The notes beneath the pieces are model-generated. The model saw only the letters and a program-made list of their open reading frames with translations. It made no database searches and had not been told where the DNA came from. A stretch of 14,581 nt of DNA from an uncultured Peptococcaceae bacterium (GTDB lineage: Bacteria; Bacillota; Peptococcia; Peptococcales; Peptococcaceae). The position numbers and the translations under genes are program-made. The stretch covers positions 1 through 14,581 of the forward strand of contig CAUDRX010000041.1 in assembly GCA_958451915.1 (NCBI GenBank), written 5' to 3'. Position 1 is the first letter of the stretch, and each line of letters starts with the position of its first letter. Shown here piece after piece: positions 1 through 7,642 of the stretch.

Positions 1-755
1 GGACTCTGATCAAGAATACCTGCCCGCATTGCAAGACTGTCTGGGCCTGCAACGATGTGAGTGTGGATCTTTATGAAGGGGAGATCCTTGGTATCGTCGG
101 GGAATCTGGCTCAGGCAAATCGACGCTCATGAAGAGCCTGTATTTCGATTTTCCGATCACTTCCGGTGAAGGGTATCTGCGAGACTACAAGAACGGGGAA
201 GAGAACATCTTCGCGCAGAGTTTACAGCAGAAGAAATACATCCGCAACCACATCATGGGTATGGTCTATCAGAATCCGGTACTTGGTCTGCGCATGGATT
301 ACTCCAGTGCTGGCAACATTGCTGAGAAGCTCATTGCTGCGGGTTCCCGCGATTTTAGCAGTATGAATGACCGCGTTGCTGAGCTCCTCGATGCTGTCGA
401 GATCCTGCAGAGCCGCAAGAAAGAACCGCCAAAGAATTTCAGCGGTGGCATGCAGCAGCGCGTACAGATCTCAAAGGCGTTGGCCAACAACCCGAAAATT
501 CTGCTTCTGGATGAAGTCACCACCGGCCTCGACCTTTCGGTACAGGCGCGCGTGCTGGAACTCATCCGCAAGATCCGCCAGGAATTCAACATCTCGATCA
601 TGCTCGTCAGCCATGATCTAGCGGTCATCCGCATGCTTGCAGACCGCACCATCGTCATGCTCGATGGCAAGATCATCGAACAGGGCCTGACCGATCAGAT
701 CCTCGACGATCCACAGGCCCCATATACACAGCAGCTCGTTCATTCGCTGCTCTGA
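1..755 (+). CDS. phnK: PhnK, C-P lyase ABC-type ATPase (5' partial)
   Basis: This is the C-terminal, roughly 250-residue part of PhnK, the ATPase-like subunit that binds the C-P lyase core complex (PhnGHIJ). The frame is open from base 3 at the left edge, so the true start lies outside the window; the GTG at 57 is internal. Visible motifs are Walker A GESGSGKST (about 99-125), the signature FSGGMQQR (438-461), Walker B LLLDE, a D-loop (GLDLSVQAR) and an H-loop (SHD). The run around GGMQQR and the ending (LTDQILDDPQAPYTQQLV) closely resemble E. coli PhnK as I remember it. A CPHC motif plus one more Cys sits before Walker A. Walker B reads DEV where DEP is usual. It is followed 15 bases later by phnM. 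An oligopeptide-transporter ATPase (OppD/F type) is the main alternative, but the phnM and phnL neighbours settle it. Confidence 0.93.
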   Translation, partial: TLIKNTCPHCKTVWACNDVSVDLYEGEILGIVGESGSGKSTLMKSLYFDFPITSGEGYLRDYKNGEENIFAQSLQQKKYIRNHIMGMVYQNPVLGLRMDYSSAGNIAEKLIAAGSRDFSSMNDRVAELLDAVEILQSRKKEPPKNFSGGMQQRVQISKALANNPKILLLDEVTTGLDLSVQARVLELIRKIRQEFNISIMLVSHDLAVIRMLADRTIVMLDGKIIEQGLTDQILDDPQAPYTQQLVHSLL

Positions 756-770
756 TCAATGGAGGGAACG

Positions 771-2024
771 ATGAAGACAATCTTACGAAATGGGACACTG
801 GTGCTGCCAGATACTGTGCGCGAACACGCGAGCCTGGTCATCGACGGTCAGATCATCAGTGCCATTTGTACCAATGAAGAAGCTGACCAGATCGAAGGTG
901 AGGTCATCGAACTTGACGGCCGTGTCGTCATGCCAGGGATGATCGATATCCATTCCGATATGATCGAAAACTACATCCAGCCGCGCAGCACGGCCATCAT
1001 GGATTTTGAGATGGGGCTGCGTGAAGCAGAGCGTGTGATCGCTGAATGCGGTATTACAACGATGTTCCATTCTATCTCGATGTACCGTGATGGCAGCTGG
1101 GATGTCAAGGAGATTCGTCAGGCGCCGCAGGTCAAGCGGTTGGCTGCGCTGATCGACCGTTATCAGCATGGGCGCCGTCTGATCCGTCACCGCTATCATC
1201 TGCGCTACGAGATCGATAACCTGGCCTGCTATGACGATGTCATGCAGATGCTTGAAGCAGGCTATGTGGATCTGCTCTCCTTCATGGACCACACCCCAGG
1301 TCAGGGCCAGTATAAGAACCTCGAGATCTATCGCAGGCATCAGCCCAATGAAGGCAAGGACCTTTCCAATGAAGACTTTGAGCGCCTTGTTGAACAGGAG
1401 AAGAGCAAGGAAGTCGTTTCCTTCGAAGGTCTGAAAGCGCTTGCAGATTGTGCGCATGCTCATGGAATTGCCATCGCCAGCCATGATGATGACACCATTG
1501 AGAAGCTTGCTGTCAACCGTGCGCTCGGAGTCAGGATCAGTGAATTTCCGATCACGCTTGATGTCGCCCGGGCCGCATGCGCAGAAGGCTTCATGACAGT
1601 GTTGGGGGCGCCGAATATTTTGCTTGGCGGTTCTCACTCAGGTAATCTCTCCGCACTCGATGCGATTCGTGCCGGTGCTGCAAGCGTGCTTGTCAGTGAC
1701 TACTATCCTCAGGCCCTGCTGCATGCCATCTTTTGGATGGCGCGAGAAGCCGGGATCGATCTTGCACAGTCGGTGCGCTATGTGACGCTGAATCCTGCCA
1801 TCGCTGTTGGTATGGACGATCGTATCGGTTCGCTCGAATGTGGCAAACAGGCTGACGTGCTTGTGGTCGATGCTTCGGATAAGATGCCGGTGTTGGAGCA
1901 GGTCTATGTGGCCGGGCGTCGGGTGTTGGATTACCACTATCGTGACGAAGACGTAGAAGGGAGTATGAAAGATGGGCAAGATCCTGGAGATCAAGAATCT
2001 TTCCAAACAGTTTTATCTGCATGA
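771..2024 (+). CDS. phnM: PhnM, phosphonate metallohydrolase
   Basis: PhnM is an amidohydrolase-superfamily enzyme. In E. coli it removes pyrophosphate from alpha-D-ribose 1-phosphonate 5-triphosphate, giving the 5-phosphate that PhnJ cleaves. The 417-residue product has the beta-strand/metal motif MPGMIDIHSD, then SFMDHTPGQGQ, the metal region ASHDDDT, and the late block GAPNILLGGSHSGN, all in the usual order. I chose ATG 771 over the in-frame ATG at 759 because GGAGGG (761-766) sits at the right distance for 771 and overlaps the earlier codon. The enzyme body appears to end near GRRVLDY. A further tail of about 24-28 residues runs out of frame into phnL, giving a 53-base overlap. The gene follows phnK closely and is clearly in the same operon. 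Confidence 0.93.
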   Translation: MKTILRNGTLVLPDTVREHASLVIDGQIISAICTNEEADQIEGEVIELDGRVVMPGMIDIHSDMIENYIQPRSTAIMDFEMGLREAERVIAECGITTMFHSISMYRDGSWDVKEIRQAPQVKRLAALIDRYQHGRRLIRHRYHLRYEIDNLACYDDVMQMLEAGYVDLLSFMDHTPGQGQYKNLEIYRRHQPNEGKDLSNEDFERLVEQEKSKEVVSFEGLKALADCAHAHGIAIASHDDDTIEKLAVNRALGVRISEFPITLDVARAACAEGFMTVLGAPNILLGGSHSGNLSALDAIRAGAASVLVSDYYPQALLHAIFWMAREAGIDLAQSVRYVTLNPAIAVGMDDRIGSLECGKQADVLVVDASDKMPVLEQVYVAGRRVLDYHYRDEDVEGSMKDGQDPGDQESFQTVLSA

Positions 2025-2685
2025 ACAAGAGCAGGAGATCAAGAGTTGCCGTGATATCTCGTTCGATCTGGATAAAGGCGGTTTCATCGGCATCGTCGGC
2101 ACCTCTGGCGCTGGCAAATCGACGATCCTGCGCTGCATTTATCGCACATATCTGGCGAGCACTGGCAGCGTGATGTATGATTCCCTTTCTTACGGAAAGC
2201 TTGATCTTGTGACAGCCAGTGAGCGTCAGATCATCCACCTGCGCAAGGTTGAGATCGGCTATGTATCACAGTTTCTGACAATCCTCCCGCGCACGACCGC
2301 AAGGCAGCATGTCATCAATGGCGCCCTCGATGCAGGCTTCAGCTATGAGGAAGCTTTGCGTAAGGCCGAAGAGATGCTGCGTTATTTCAAGCTTGACGAG
2401 AGCCTCTGGAACATCTACCCGAATACGTTTTCCGGTGGCGAAAAACTGCGCCTCAATCTTGCGCATGCCATGGTCAAAGCGCCACGTCTGCTGCTCCTCG
2501 ATGAGCCAACGGCGTCTCTGGATAACAATACCAAGCTGCTCGTCAAGGATCTGCTCTTAAAGCTCAAACGTGAGGGCACTTCTATGATCGGTATCTTCCA
2601 CGATCTGGAGTTCATGGAAGGGCTCTGCGATCGTGTCTACAACATCTCCGCCGGATCGTTCCAGAATGTGCAGGAGGCGATTTGA
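1972..2685 (+). CDS. phnL: PhnL, C-P lyase ABC-type ATPase
   Basis: This is the second ABC-type ATPase of the C-P lyase system. It acts in the cytoplasm with PhnK on the C-P lyase core and is not a membrane transporter subunit. The 237-residue protein carries Walker A GTSGAGKST (residues 43-51), the signature FSGGEKLR, Walker B LLLLDEP followed by TASLD, and an H-loop (FHD). The length is close to E. coli PhnL (about 226). No permease partner accompanies it, as expected for PhnL. ATG 1972 has GAAGGGAG upstream (1956-1963) at normal spacing. The start lies inside the phnM reading frame, so translation may be coupled. The stop codon touches the start of the next gene. Confidence 0.92.
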   Translation: MGKILEIKNLSKQFYLHEQEQEIKSCRDISFDLDKGGFIGIVGTSGAGKSTILRCIYRTYLASTGSVMYDSLSYGKLDLVTASERQIIHLRKVEIGYVSQFLTILPRTTARQHVINGALDAGFSYEEALRKAEEMLRYFKLDESLWNIYPNTFSGGEKLRLNLAHAMVKAPRLLLLDEPTASLDNNTKLLVKDLLLKLKREGTSMIGIFHDLEFMEGLCDRVYNISAGSFQNVQEAI

Positions 2686-2687
2686 CC

Positions 2688-3512
2688 ATGTTTGCTGACC
2701 TGCATGTGCATACTACAGTTTCTGACTGCAGCATGGGTGTTGAGAGGATCATCCGGGAAGCGAAGCGCATTGGTCTCACCCACATTGCTTTTACCGATCA
2801 TGATACGACTGAGCAAGCCTGGGAGCACAAAGAGATGGCCGAAGCGAATGGGCTCAAAGCGACCGTTGGTGTAGAAATGAGCGCTTACGATTTTGAGAAC
2901 GCGCGCAAAGTCCATATCCTTGGCTATGCCTATAAGACCACAGAATACATTGAAGCCATCGGGGCAGAAACCTTGCGCAAGCGTCATGCCAACTGTCTCA
3001 GACAGATGGCCATCCTCGAAGAACTTGGCTATCATGTACCGCCAGAAGAGGTGGCAAAACTTGCCGGTCGCACGATCTATAAGCAGCATATCCTCGACTA
3101 TCTGCTCAGGACAGGCCAGAGTGAGATGCTCTTCGGTGACGTTTATCGCCGCATCTTCAAGAACGGTGGACCATGTGATTTTGACATCGTATATCCGAGA
3201 GCAGAGGACTGCATCCGCGCTATTAAGGCCGACGGCGGTCTGGCGGTGCTGGCGCATCCAGGACAGATGGACAATTTTTCAGCAATCCCCCGTCTGATCG
3301 CCGCCGGACTTGACGGTATCGAATATAACCATCATTCGCACTCAGAGGCAGACAAACAAAAAGTGGCAGATATCTGCGCGCAGGCCCAGACTCTGGAAGG
3401 GAAAAAACTTTTCATGACCGGCGGCAGTGACTTCCACGGACGCTATGAGAAAACTGCAGCAGCCCTCGGTGCATATCCAGCGCCAGAAAGCTGCCAGGCG
3501 CTCTTTGTGTGA
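2688..3512 (+). CDS. phnPP: PHP-family phosphoesterase, probable PhnPP cyclic phosphate dihydrolase
   Basis: This 274-residue single-domain PHP (polymerase and histidinol phosphatase) protein has the full metal-ligand set: His6 and His8 (DLHVHT), Asp13, His38 (FTDHDTT), Glu63 (VGVEMS), His76, His190 (LAHPG), and Asp248 with His250 (GSDFHG). PHP enzymes of this size hydrolyse small phosphate esters using three metals. Lying directly after phnL, it fits PhnPP. That enzyme, described from Eggerthella lenta with an orthologue in Clostridioides difficile, converts 5-phosphoribosyl 1,2-cyclic phosphate to ribose 5-phosphate plus phosphate via the 2,5-bisphosphate. ATG 2688 is preferred: AGGAGG (2672-2677) is 10 bases upstream. 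The in-frame TTG at 2682 would overlap the phnL stop and have only 4 bases of spacing. A nucleoside-monophosphate PHP phosphatase is the alternative; operon context favours PhnPP. Confidence 0.82.
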   Translation: MFADLHVHTTVSDCSMGVERIIREAKRIGLTHIAFTDHDTTEQAWEHKEMAEANGLKATVGVEMSAYDFENARKVHILGYAYKTTEYIEAIGAETLRKRHANCLRQMAILEELGYHVPPEEVAKLAGRTIYKQHILDYLLRTGQSEMLFGDVYRRIFKNGGPCDFDIVYPRAEDCIRAIKADGGLAVLAHPGQMDNFSAIPRLIAAGLDGIEYNHHSHSEADKQKVADICAQAQTLEGKKLFMTGGSDFHGRYEKTAAALGAYPAPESCQALFV

Positions 3513-3574
3513 CGATGGTTCAATATATGACACACGACGTTCAACAAAAAAGAAAATTGGAGGAAAAGAGAAAA

Positions 3575-4672
3575 ATGAACAAAAAACTGATCGCTTTCGC
3601 CATGACCGCTATGCTTGCGATGGGTTCTCTCACCGGCTGCGTGACCAGCCAGGATGCTGCCGATTCTTCAGCATCCTCTGCTTCGAGTGAATCTGCGGGT
3701 GATGAGAACACCCTCAACATCTACACCGCTCTTGAAGAAGAACAGGTCGAAGATTACCTCACAGAGTTCAAAGAACAGCTTCCAGACGTGACCATCAACG
3801 TCACCCGTGAATCAACAGGTGTTATCACTTCCCGCCTTCTGGCTGAAAAAGACAATCCAGTCGCGGATGTTGTCTGGGGACTTTCCGCAACAAGTCTTCT
3901 GCAGCTGAAACAGGAAGGCATGCTCGAACCTTATGCACCTGAAGGTGTGGATCGCATTCAGCCACAGTTCAAAGACACCGCTGAGACCCCATCCTGGGTG
4001 GGCATCGACGCCTGGGAGACCGCCTGGCTTGTGAACAAGGAAGTTCTTGCAGAACATGGTATCACCGATATTCCAACCTCCTACCAGGATCTCCTTGATC
4101 CACAGTATGAAGGGCTCATCGCTATGTCCAACCCAGCATCTTCCGGCACCGGTCTGCTCACTGTTAACGGCGTGCTCGCGCTCTACGGCGACGAAGAAGG
4201 CTGGAACTATCTCGATGAACTTGACAAAAATGTAGCTGTCTACATGCACTCCGGCAGTCAGCCAGCCAGTGAGACTGCAGCTGGTGAATACGGCATTGGC
4301 GTTTCCTTTGGCTATCGCTGCCTGCAGGCAGAAGAAGAAGTTGGCTCGGATATCTGCGAGACTGTCTTCCCGGAAGAAGGTTCCGGCTGGGATATGGAAG
4401 CCAACGCGCTGATCAAAAAGGATACTGAAAAAGACATCGCAAAAGAATTCCTCGATTGGGCCATCACTGACAACATCATGACCAAGTATGCACAGAACTA
4501 TCCGATCGTTGCGACCGGTGTCAGCGATAACATCCCGGAAGGCTACAGTGAAAATCCAATGGATCAGCTGATGGATAACATCGACTTCAACAAAGCTGCC
4601 GAAAACCGCGAAAGCATTCTCGACCAGTGGTCTGAGCGCTACGATGCGAAGAGTGCACCTGAAGAAGAGTAA
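3575..4672 (+). CDS. phnS2: phosphonate (2-aminoethylphosphonate-type) ABC transporter substrate-binding lipoprotein
   Basis: This 365-residue lipoprotein has a signal peptide ending in the lipobox LTGC, with Cys22 as the predicted lipidated residue, followed by a Ser/Ala/Asp-rich linker. The mature part is a type 2 periplasmic-binding fold of the iron/AfuA-FbpA superfamily. Runs such as NIYTALEEEQ, STGVITSRLLAEKDNP and ADVVWGLSA match the putative 2-aminoethylphosphonate-binding branch (the PhnS2 style of TIGR03261, from memory). It would capture the phosphonate at the outer membrane face. I chose ATG 3575 because GGAGGA (3559-3564) precedes it and the signal peptide starts there; the upstream open frame to 3509 looks untranslated. 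The 62-base gap after phnPP has no clear promoter or terminator, so it is probably cotranscribed. The exact ligand cannot be read from sequence, and Fe(III) is a less likely alternative. Confidence 0.85.
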   Translation: MNKKLIAFAMTAMLAMGSLTGCVTSQDAADSSASSASSESAGDENTLNIYTALEEEQVEDYLTEFKEQLPDVTINVTRESTGVITSRLLAEKDNPVADVVWGLSATSLLQLKQEGMLEPYAPEGVDRIQPQFKDTAETPSWVGIDAWETAWLVNKEVLAEHGITDIPTSYQDLLDPQYEGLIAMSNPASSGTGLLTVNGVLALYGDEEGWNYLDELDKNVAVYMHSGSQPASETAAGEYGIGVSFGYRCLQAEEEVGSDICETVFPEEGSGWDMEANALIKKDTEKDIAKEFLDWAITDNIMTKYAQNYPIVATGVSDNIPEGYSENPMDQLMDNIDFNKAAENRESILDQWSERYDAKSAPEEE

Positions 4673-4689
4673 GAGTGGAGCGATCGATC

Positions 4690-5739
4690 ATGAGTGTAAG
4701 TCTCAAGATGGAAAACCTTTCGAAGGTTTATGACAAGAACATCGCATTGAATAATGTCAATCTTGAGGTCCAGGCAGGCGAGTTCGTCTGCCTGCTTGGG
4801 CCGTCTGGGTGCGGAAAATCGACTTTCCTGCGTTTGATCGCGGGGCTTGATACGCCGACTCATGGCAAGATCTATATCAACGACCGTGATGTCACGCGTT
4901 TGCCGGCCTCGATGCGCAACTTCGGCATTATGTTCCAGTCCTATGCACTCTTTCCAAACCTTTCTGCATTTGAGAATGTGGCCTATGGTCTGCGCAATAA
5001 AAAGATTCGCAAGAGCGATATCGAAAGTCGTGTCGATCGGCTATTTGACATGATCAAGCTCTCACATGCAAAAGATCGCCTGCCGTCTCAACTTTCCGGC
5101 GGCGAGCAGCAGCGCGTTGCTTTGGCACGCGCGCTGGCAACGGAGCCGGACTATCTCCTTCTCGACGAACCGCTTTCAGCGCTCGATGCCAAGGTACGCA
5201 TCTCACTGCGCAAAGAGATCTGCCAGATCCAGCGTGAGCTGGGGCTGACAACGATCATGGTTACCCATGACCAGGACGAAGCGCTGACCATGGCGGACCG
5301 TATCGTGGTCATGAATAAAGCCTGCATCATGCAGACTGGTGCCCCTCAGGAGATCTATGACCATCCGGCAAATCCTTTCGTGGCGGATTTCATCGGTTCG
5401 ATCAATTTCATCTCTTCGTCCGAAGGGGCCATTTACGGTCTTGTGGATGGCAGCGAAGGTGCGATCCGTCCGGAGAAGATACGGATTTCCCGTGAACGGA
5501 GCGAGAACTGTATCGGCGGCACCGTGATCGGCTGTGAATTCCGTGGCAGTTTCTACCGCGTCTCTGTGTGTGTGAGCCATCTCATGCATAACGATATCTT
5601 CCTTGATGTAGATGTGCCATCGCAGATCGCCAAACGTCTGCAGCTGGAAACTGGAGAAAAGGTCTATCTCATGATGCCAAAAGAAGAGATCCTCGAGTTT
5701 GATCCGGTGATCGAAGAAAAAGGACGGAGGGGCGCATGA
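4690..5739 (+). CDS. phnT2: phosphonate ABC transporter ATP-binding protein
   Basis: This is the ATPase of the importer encoded with the flanking lipoprotein and permease. The 349 residues carry Walker A GPSGCGKST (37-45), a Q-loop (MFQSYALFPN), the signature LSGGEQQR (135-142), Walker B LLLDEP, a D-loop (SALD), and an H-loop (VTHDQDEAL). A C-terminal TOBE-like region includes AIRPEKIRIS. This is the layout of iron/spermidine/2-aminoethylphosphonate importer ATPases. ATG 4690 is chosen because a GTGGAG Shine-Dalgarno sequence (4675-4680) lies 9 bases upstream; the GTG at 4675 would be inside that ribosome binding site. It starts 17 bases after the lipoprotein stop, and its last four bases (ATGA) form the start of the permease gene, so translation is likely coupled. 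Substrate assignment rests on its neighbours. Confidence 0.88.
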   Translation: MSVSLKMENLSKVYDKNIALNNVNLEVQAGEFVCLLGPSGCGKSTFLRLIAGLDTPTHGKIYINDRDVTRLPASMRNFGIMFQSYALFPNLSAFENVAYGLRNKKIRKSDIESRVDRLFDMIKLSHAKDRLPSQLSGGEQQRVALARALATEPDYLLLDEPLSALDAKVRISLRKEICQIQRELGLTTIMVTHDQDEALTMADRIVVMNKACIMQTGAPQEIYDHPANPFVADFIGSINFISSSEGAIYGLVDGSEGAIRPEKIRISRERSENCIGGTVIGCEFRGSFYRVSVCVSHLMHNDIFLDVDVPSQIAKRLQLETGEKVYLMMPKEEILEFDPVIEEKGRRGA

Positions 5740-7475
5740 CAACAAGAAACCTGCGACGCACCAGAAGCTTTCAGTTGCCGCGTTTTGGCAGCGAGAGTCT
5801 TGTGCGTTTTTCGGCGATCTATGCAGTGATCGTCTTTTTGCTCATTTTTCTCGTAGGACCATTGGTATCGTTGTTCATAAAAGCTTTTCAGGATGACGAT
5901 GGAAATTTCATTGGCCTGGCACATTTTGCTGAATACTTTTCTTCGGAAGCGCTGGTCTATTCCATTGCGCACACTCTGGAGATCGCTCTCTGGTCGACGG
6001 TGATCTCTGTACTCATTGCTTTTTTCTATGCCTATGCACTTTCGCGCAAGCGCGTGCCTTTTAAAGCGTTCTTCCGCTATGTTGGCATGATCCCGATCTT
6101 TGCGCCAACGATGCTGCTTGGTATCGCACTTATCTACCTTTTCGGCAATCAGGGCATCTTCACCAATCTTGGCCTGGAGATCCCGCTCTATGGGAAGGTG
6201 GGCATCATCCTATCGGAGAGCATCTATTGCTTCCCAGTGGCGACGACCATTCTCATGGTCGCTTTCTCTGCCGCAGATAACCGGCTCTATGAAGCGGCAG
6301 ATTCGATGGGGACGTCAGCACTGCGCAAGATGTTCACGATCACCATCCCAAATGTCAAGTACGGTCTCATCAATGCCATCTTTGTAACCTTTACCTACAG
6401 CTTCACTGATTACGGTGCGCCATCAGTCGTTGGCGGCAGCTATAACGTTCTTGCGACGGATGTTTACAAACAGGTTGTCGGTCAGCAGAATTTTAACATG
6501 GGAGCGGTCGTTGGCATCATCATGCTCCTGCCGGCAGTGCTCTCCTTCGTGGTTGACCGTTTTACCAATTCCAAACAGAATGCAGCCATCAGCGCCAAAG
6601 CGGTGCCATATCAGATCAAACCGCACAGAAAGAGTGACATTGCGGCGACGATCTTTTGCAGCGTGATCGCCTGTGCGATGCTGCTATTCTTTGCCGTAGC
6701 ACTCTTTGCGTCGCTGATCAAGTTCTGGCCATATAATCTAACCTTTACCCTGGAAAACTATGACCTTTCTTCAGCCGGTATCGGCAATGGGACGATGGCT
6801 TTCCAGAATTCTGTCATAGTGGCCCTGGTCACAGCTACCATCGGTACTGTGATTACTTTCATCGGTGCATACATGATCGATAAGACTCCGAGCGCATTCC
6901 GTGTGAGCCGTAAGTTCGCTTACCTTCTTTCGATCCTTCCGATTGCGATCCCGGGTACGGTCGTTGGTCTCAGCTATATCATGTTCTTCAATGCACCGTC
7001 TTTTGACATCCCATTCACAAACCTTGCGCTCATCAATCCATTGCATGGCATCTATGGGACACTATGGATCATCGTTTTTGCCAATCTGATCCATTACTAT
7101 TCCGTACCATTTGCGACGGCAACGACGGCCCTGAAACGACTGGACAAAGAGTTTGAGACTGTCTCGGAATCGCTGGCAGTGCCGTTTTACCGCACTTTCG
7201 CCCGTGTGACAGTTCCTTTGTGTATCCCGGCGATCTGCGAGATGTGGGTGTATTTCTTTGTCAATGCGATGGTCACCATTTCGGCCGTAGTATTTCTGTA
7301 TTCTTCAGCCACACCGATCGCTTCGACGATGATCGTCAGTATGCATGGGGCCGGTAAGACAGCACCTGCGGCAGCGATGTGTATGCTGCTCCTGTTTGTG
7401 AATCTGATCGTGCGCTTCATTTATGAAGTCGCAAACCATCTTCTGGATCAGCGCGCCAAACGATTGGCACGTTGA
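5736..7475 (+). CDS. phnU2: phosphonate ABC transporter permease, fused two-domain
   Basis: This is the membrane channel of the importer. The single 579-residue protein contains two tandem permease domains in the FbpB / PhnU2 manner, with about twelve hydrophobic segments in two blocks. Each half ends with a cytoplasmic EAA loop that docks on the ATPase. The first begins near residue 186 (EAADSMGTSALRK). The second begins near residue 473 (ETVSESLAVPFYRTF). A polar linker around residue 285-300 joins the halves. One gene thus supplies both permease units, and no second permease gene is needed. ATG 5736 overlaps the ATPase stop by four bases, with GGAGGG just upstream (5725-5730). It is the last gene before the strong terminator at 7523. 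Specificity for 2-aminoethylphosphonate is inferred from family resemblance and operon context. Confidence 0.88.
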   Translation: MTTRNLRRTRSFQLPRFGSESLVRFSAIYAVIVFLLIFLVGPLVSLFIKAFQDDDGNFIGLAHFAEYFSSEALVYSIAHTLEIALWSTVISVLIAFFYAYALSRKRVPFKAFFRYVGMIPIFAPTMLLGIALIYLFGNQGIFTNLGLEIPLYGKVGIILSESIYCFPVATTILMVAFSAADNRLYEAADSMGTSALRKMFTITIPNVKYGLINAIFVTFTYSFTDYGAPSVVGGSYNVLATDVYKQVVGQQNFNMGAVVGIIMLLPAVLSFVVDRFTNSKQNAAISAKAVPYQIKPHRKSDIAATIFCSVIACAMLLFFAVALFASLIKFWPYNLTFTLENYDLSSAGIGNGTMAFQNSVIVALVTATIGTVITFIGAYMIDKTPSAFRVSRKFAYLLSILPIAIPGTVVGLSYIMFFNAPSFDIPFTNLALINPLHGIYGTLWIIVFANLIHYYSVPFATATTALKRLDKEFETVSESLAVPFYRTFARVTVPLCIPAICEMWVYFFVNAMVTISAVVFLYSSATPIASTMIVSMHGAGKTAPAAAMCMLLLFVNLIVRFIYEVANHLLDQRAKRLAR

Positions 7476-7522
7476 TGCGGCACTTTGTTCTCCTTATTAT
7501 GCTGCGGTCCGGAAAGATGCAC

Positions 7523-7569
7523 TCAGCACTGGTATCTCAGATGTCAGTGCTGAATTTTTTTGTTTTTTT
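7523..7569 (+). terminator. rho-independent terminator of the phn/importer operon
   Basis: The arms TCAGCACTG (7523-7531) and CAGTGCTGA (7545-7553) are perfect complements. Four further inner pairs, two of them G-U, extend the stem to 13 base pairs around a five-base loop. It is followed by T7-G-T7 (7555-7569). It lies 47 bases after the permease stop. Confidence 0.92.
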
Positions 7570-7603
7570 ATAAGATGGTGTCACTTTTTGCTTTTCTCAG
7601 TTG

Positions 7604-7625
7604 TATTATAGGCAAAGGAACCTTT
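7604..7625 (+). promoter_or_regulatory. weak candidate promoter and small palindrome before the sigma factor gene
   Basis: A TATTAT hexamer (7604-7609) lies 33 bases before the sigma start, after an AT-rich stretch. No good -35 is placed correctly. Just downstream is a short inverted repeat, AAAGG-AA-CCTTT (7614-7625). Both are short enough to arise by chance. The strong upstream terminator means a promoter must exist somewhere in 7570-7640. Confidence 0.3.
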
Positions 7626-7642
7626 TTAAGCAGGTGATCGTT

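Noticed and set aside
783..1637. 284-codon minus-strand open frame opposite phnM
   Set aside because: Antisense shadow of phnM with no conserved motif or ribosome site.
1972..2685. Reading phnL as a LolD/MacB-type export ATPase
   Set aside because: There is no permease partner, and the position between phnM and the PHP enzyme in a phn operon with phnK makes PhnL the better call.
3513..3574. Possible internal promoter between phnPP and the lipoprotein gene (two GTTCAA copies and a TATATG)
   Set aside because: No pair of hexamers has acceptable match and spacing; the gap is short and more simply part of the operon transcript.
7617..7642. ECF-like promoter motif GGAACC-N16-CGTT that might autoregulate the sigma gene
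   Set aside because: The -10 part abuts the start codon, so transcription would begin inside the gene, and moving the start codon inward leaves no ribosome site. The match is probably chance.
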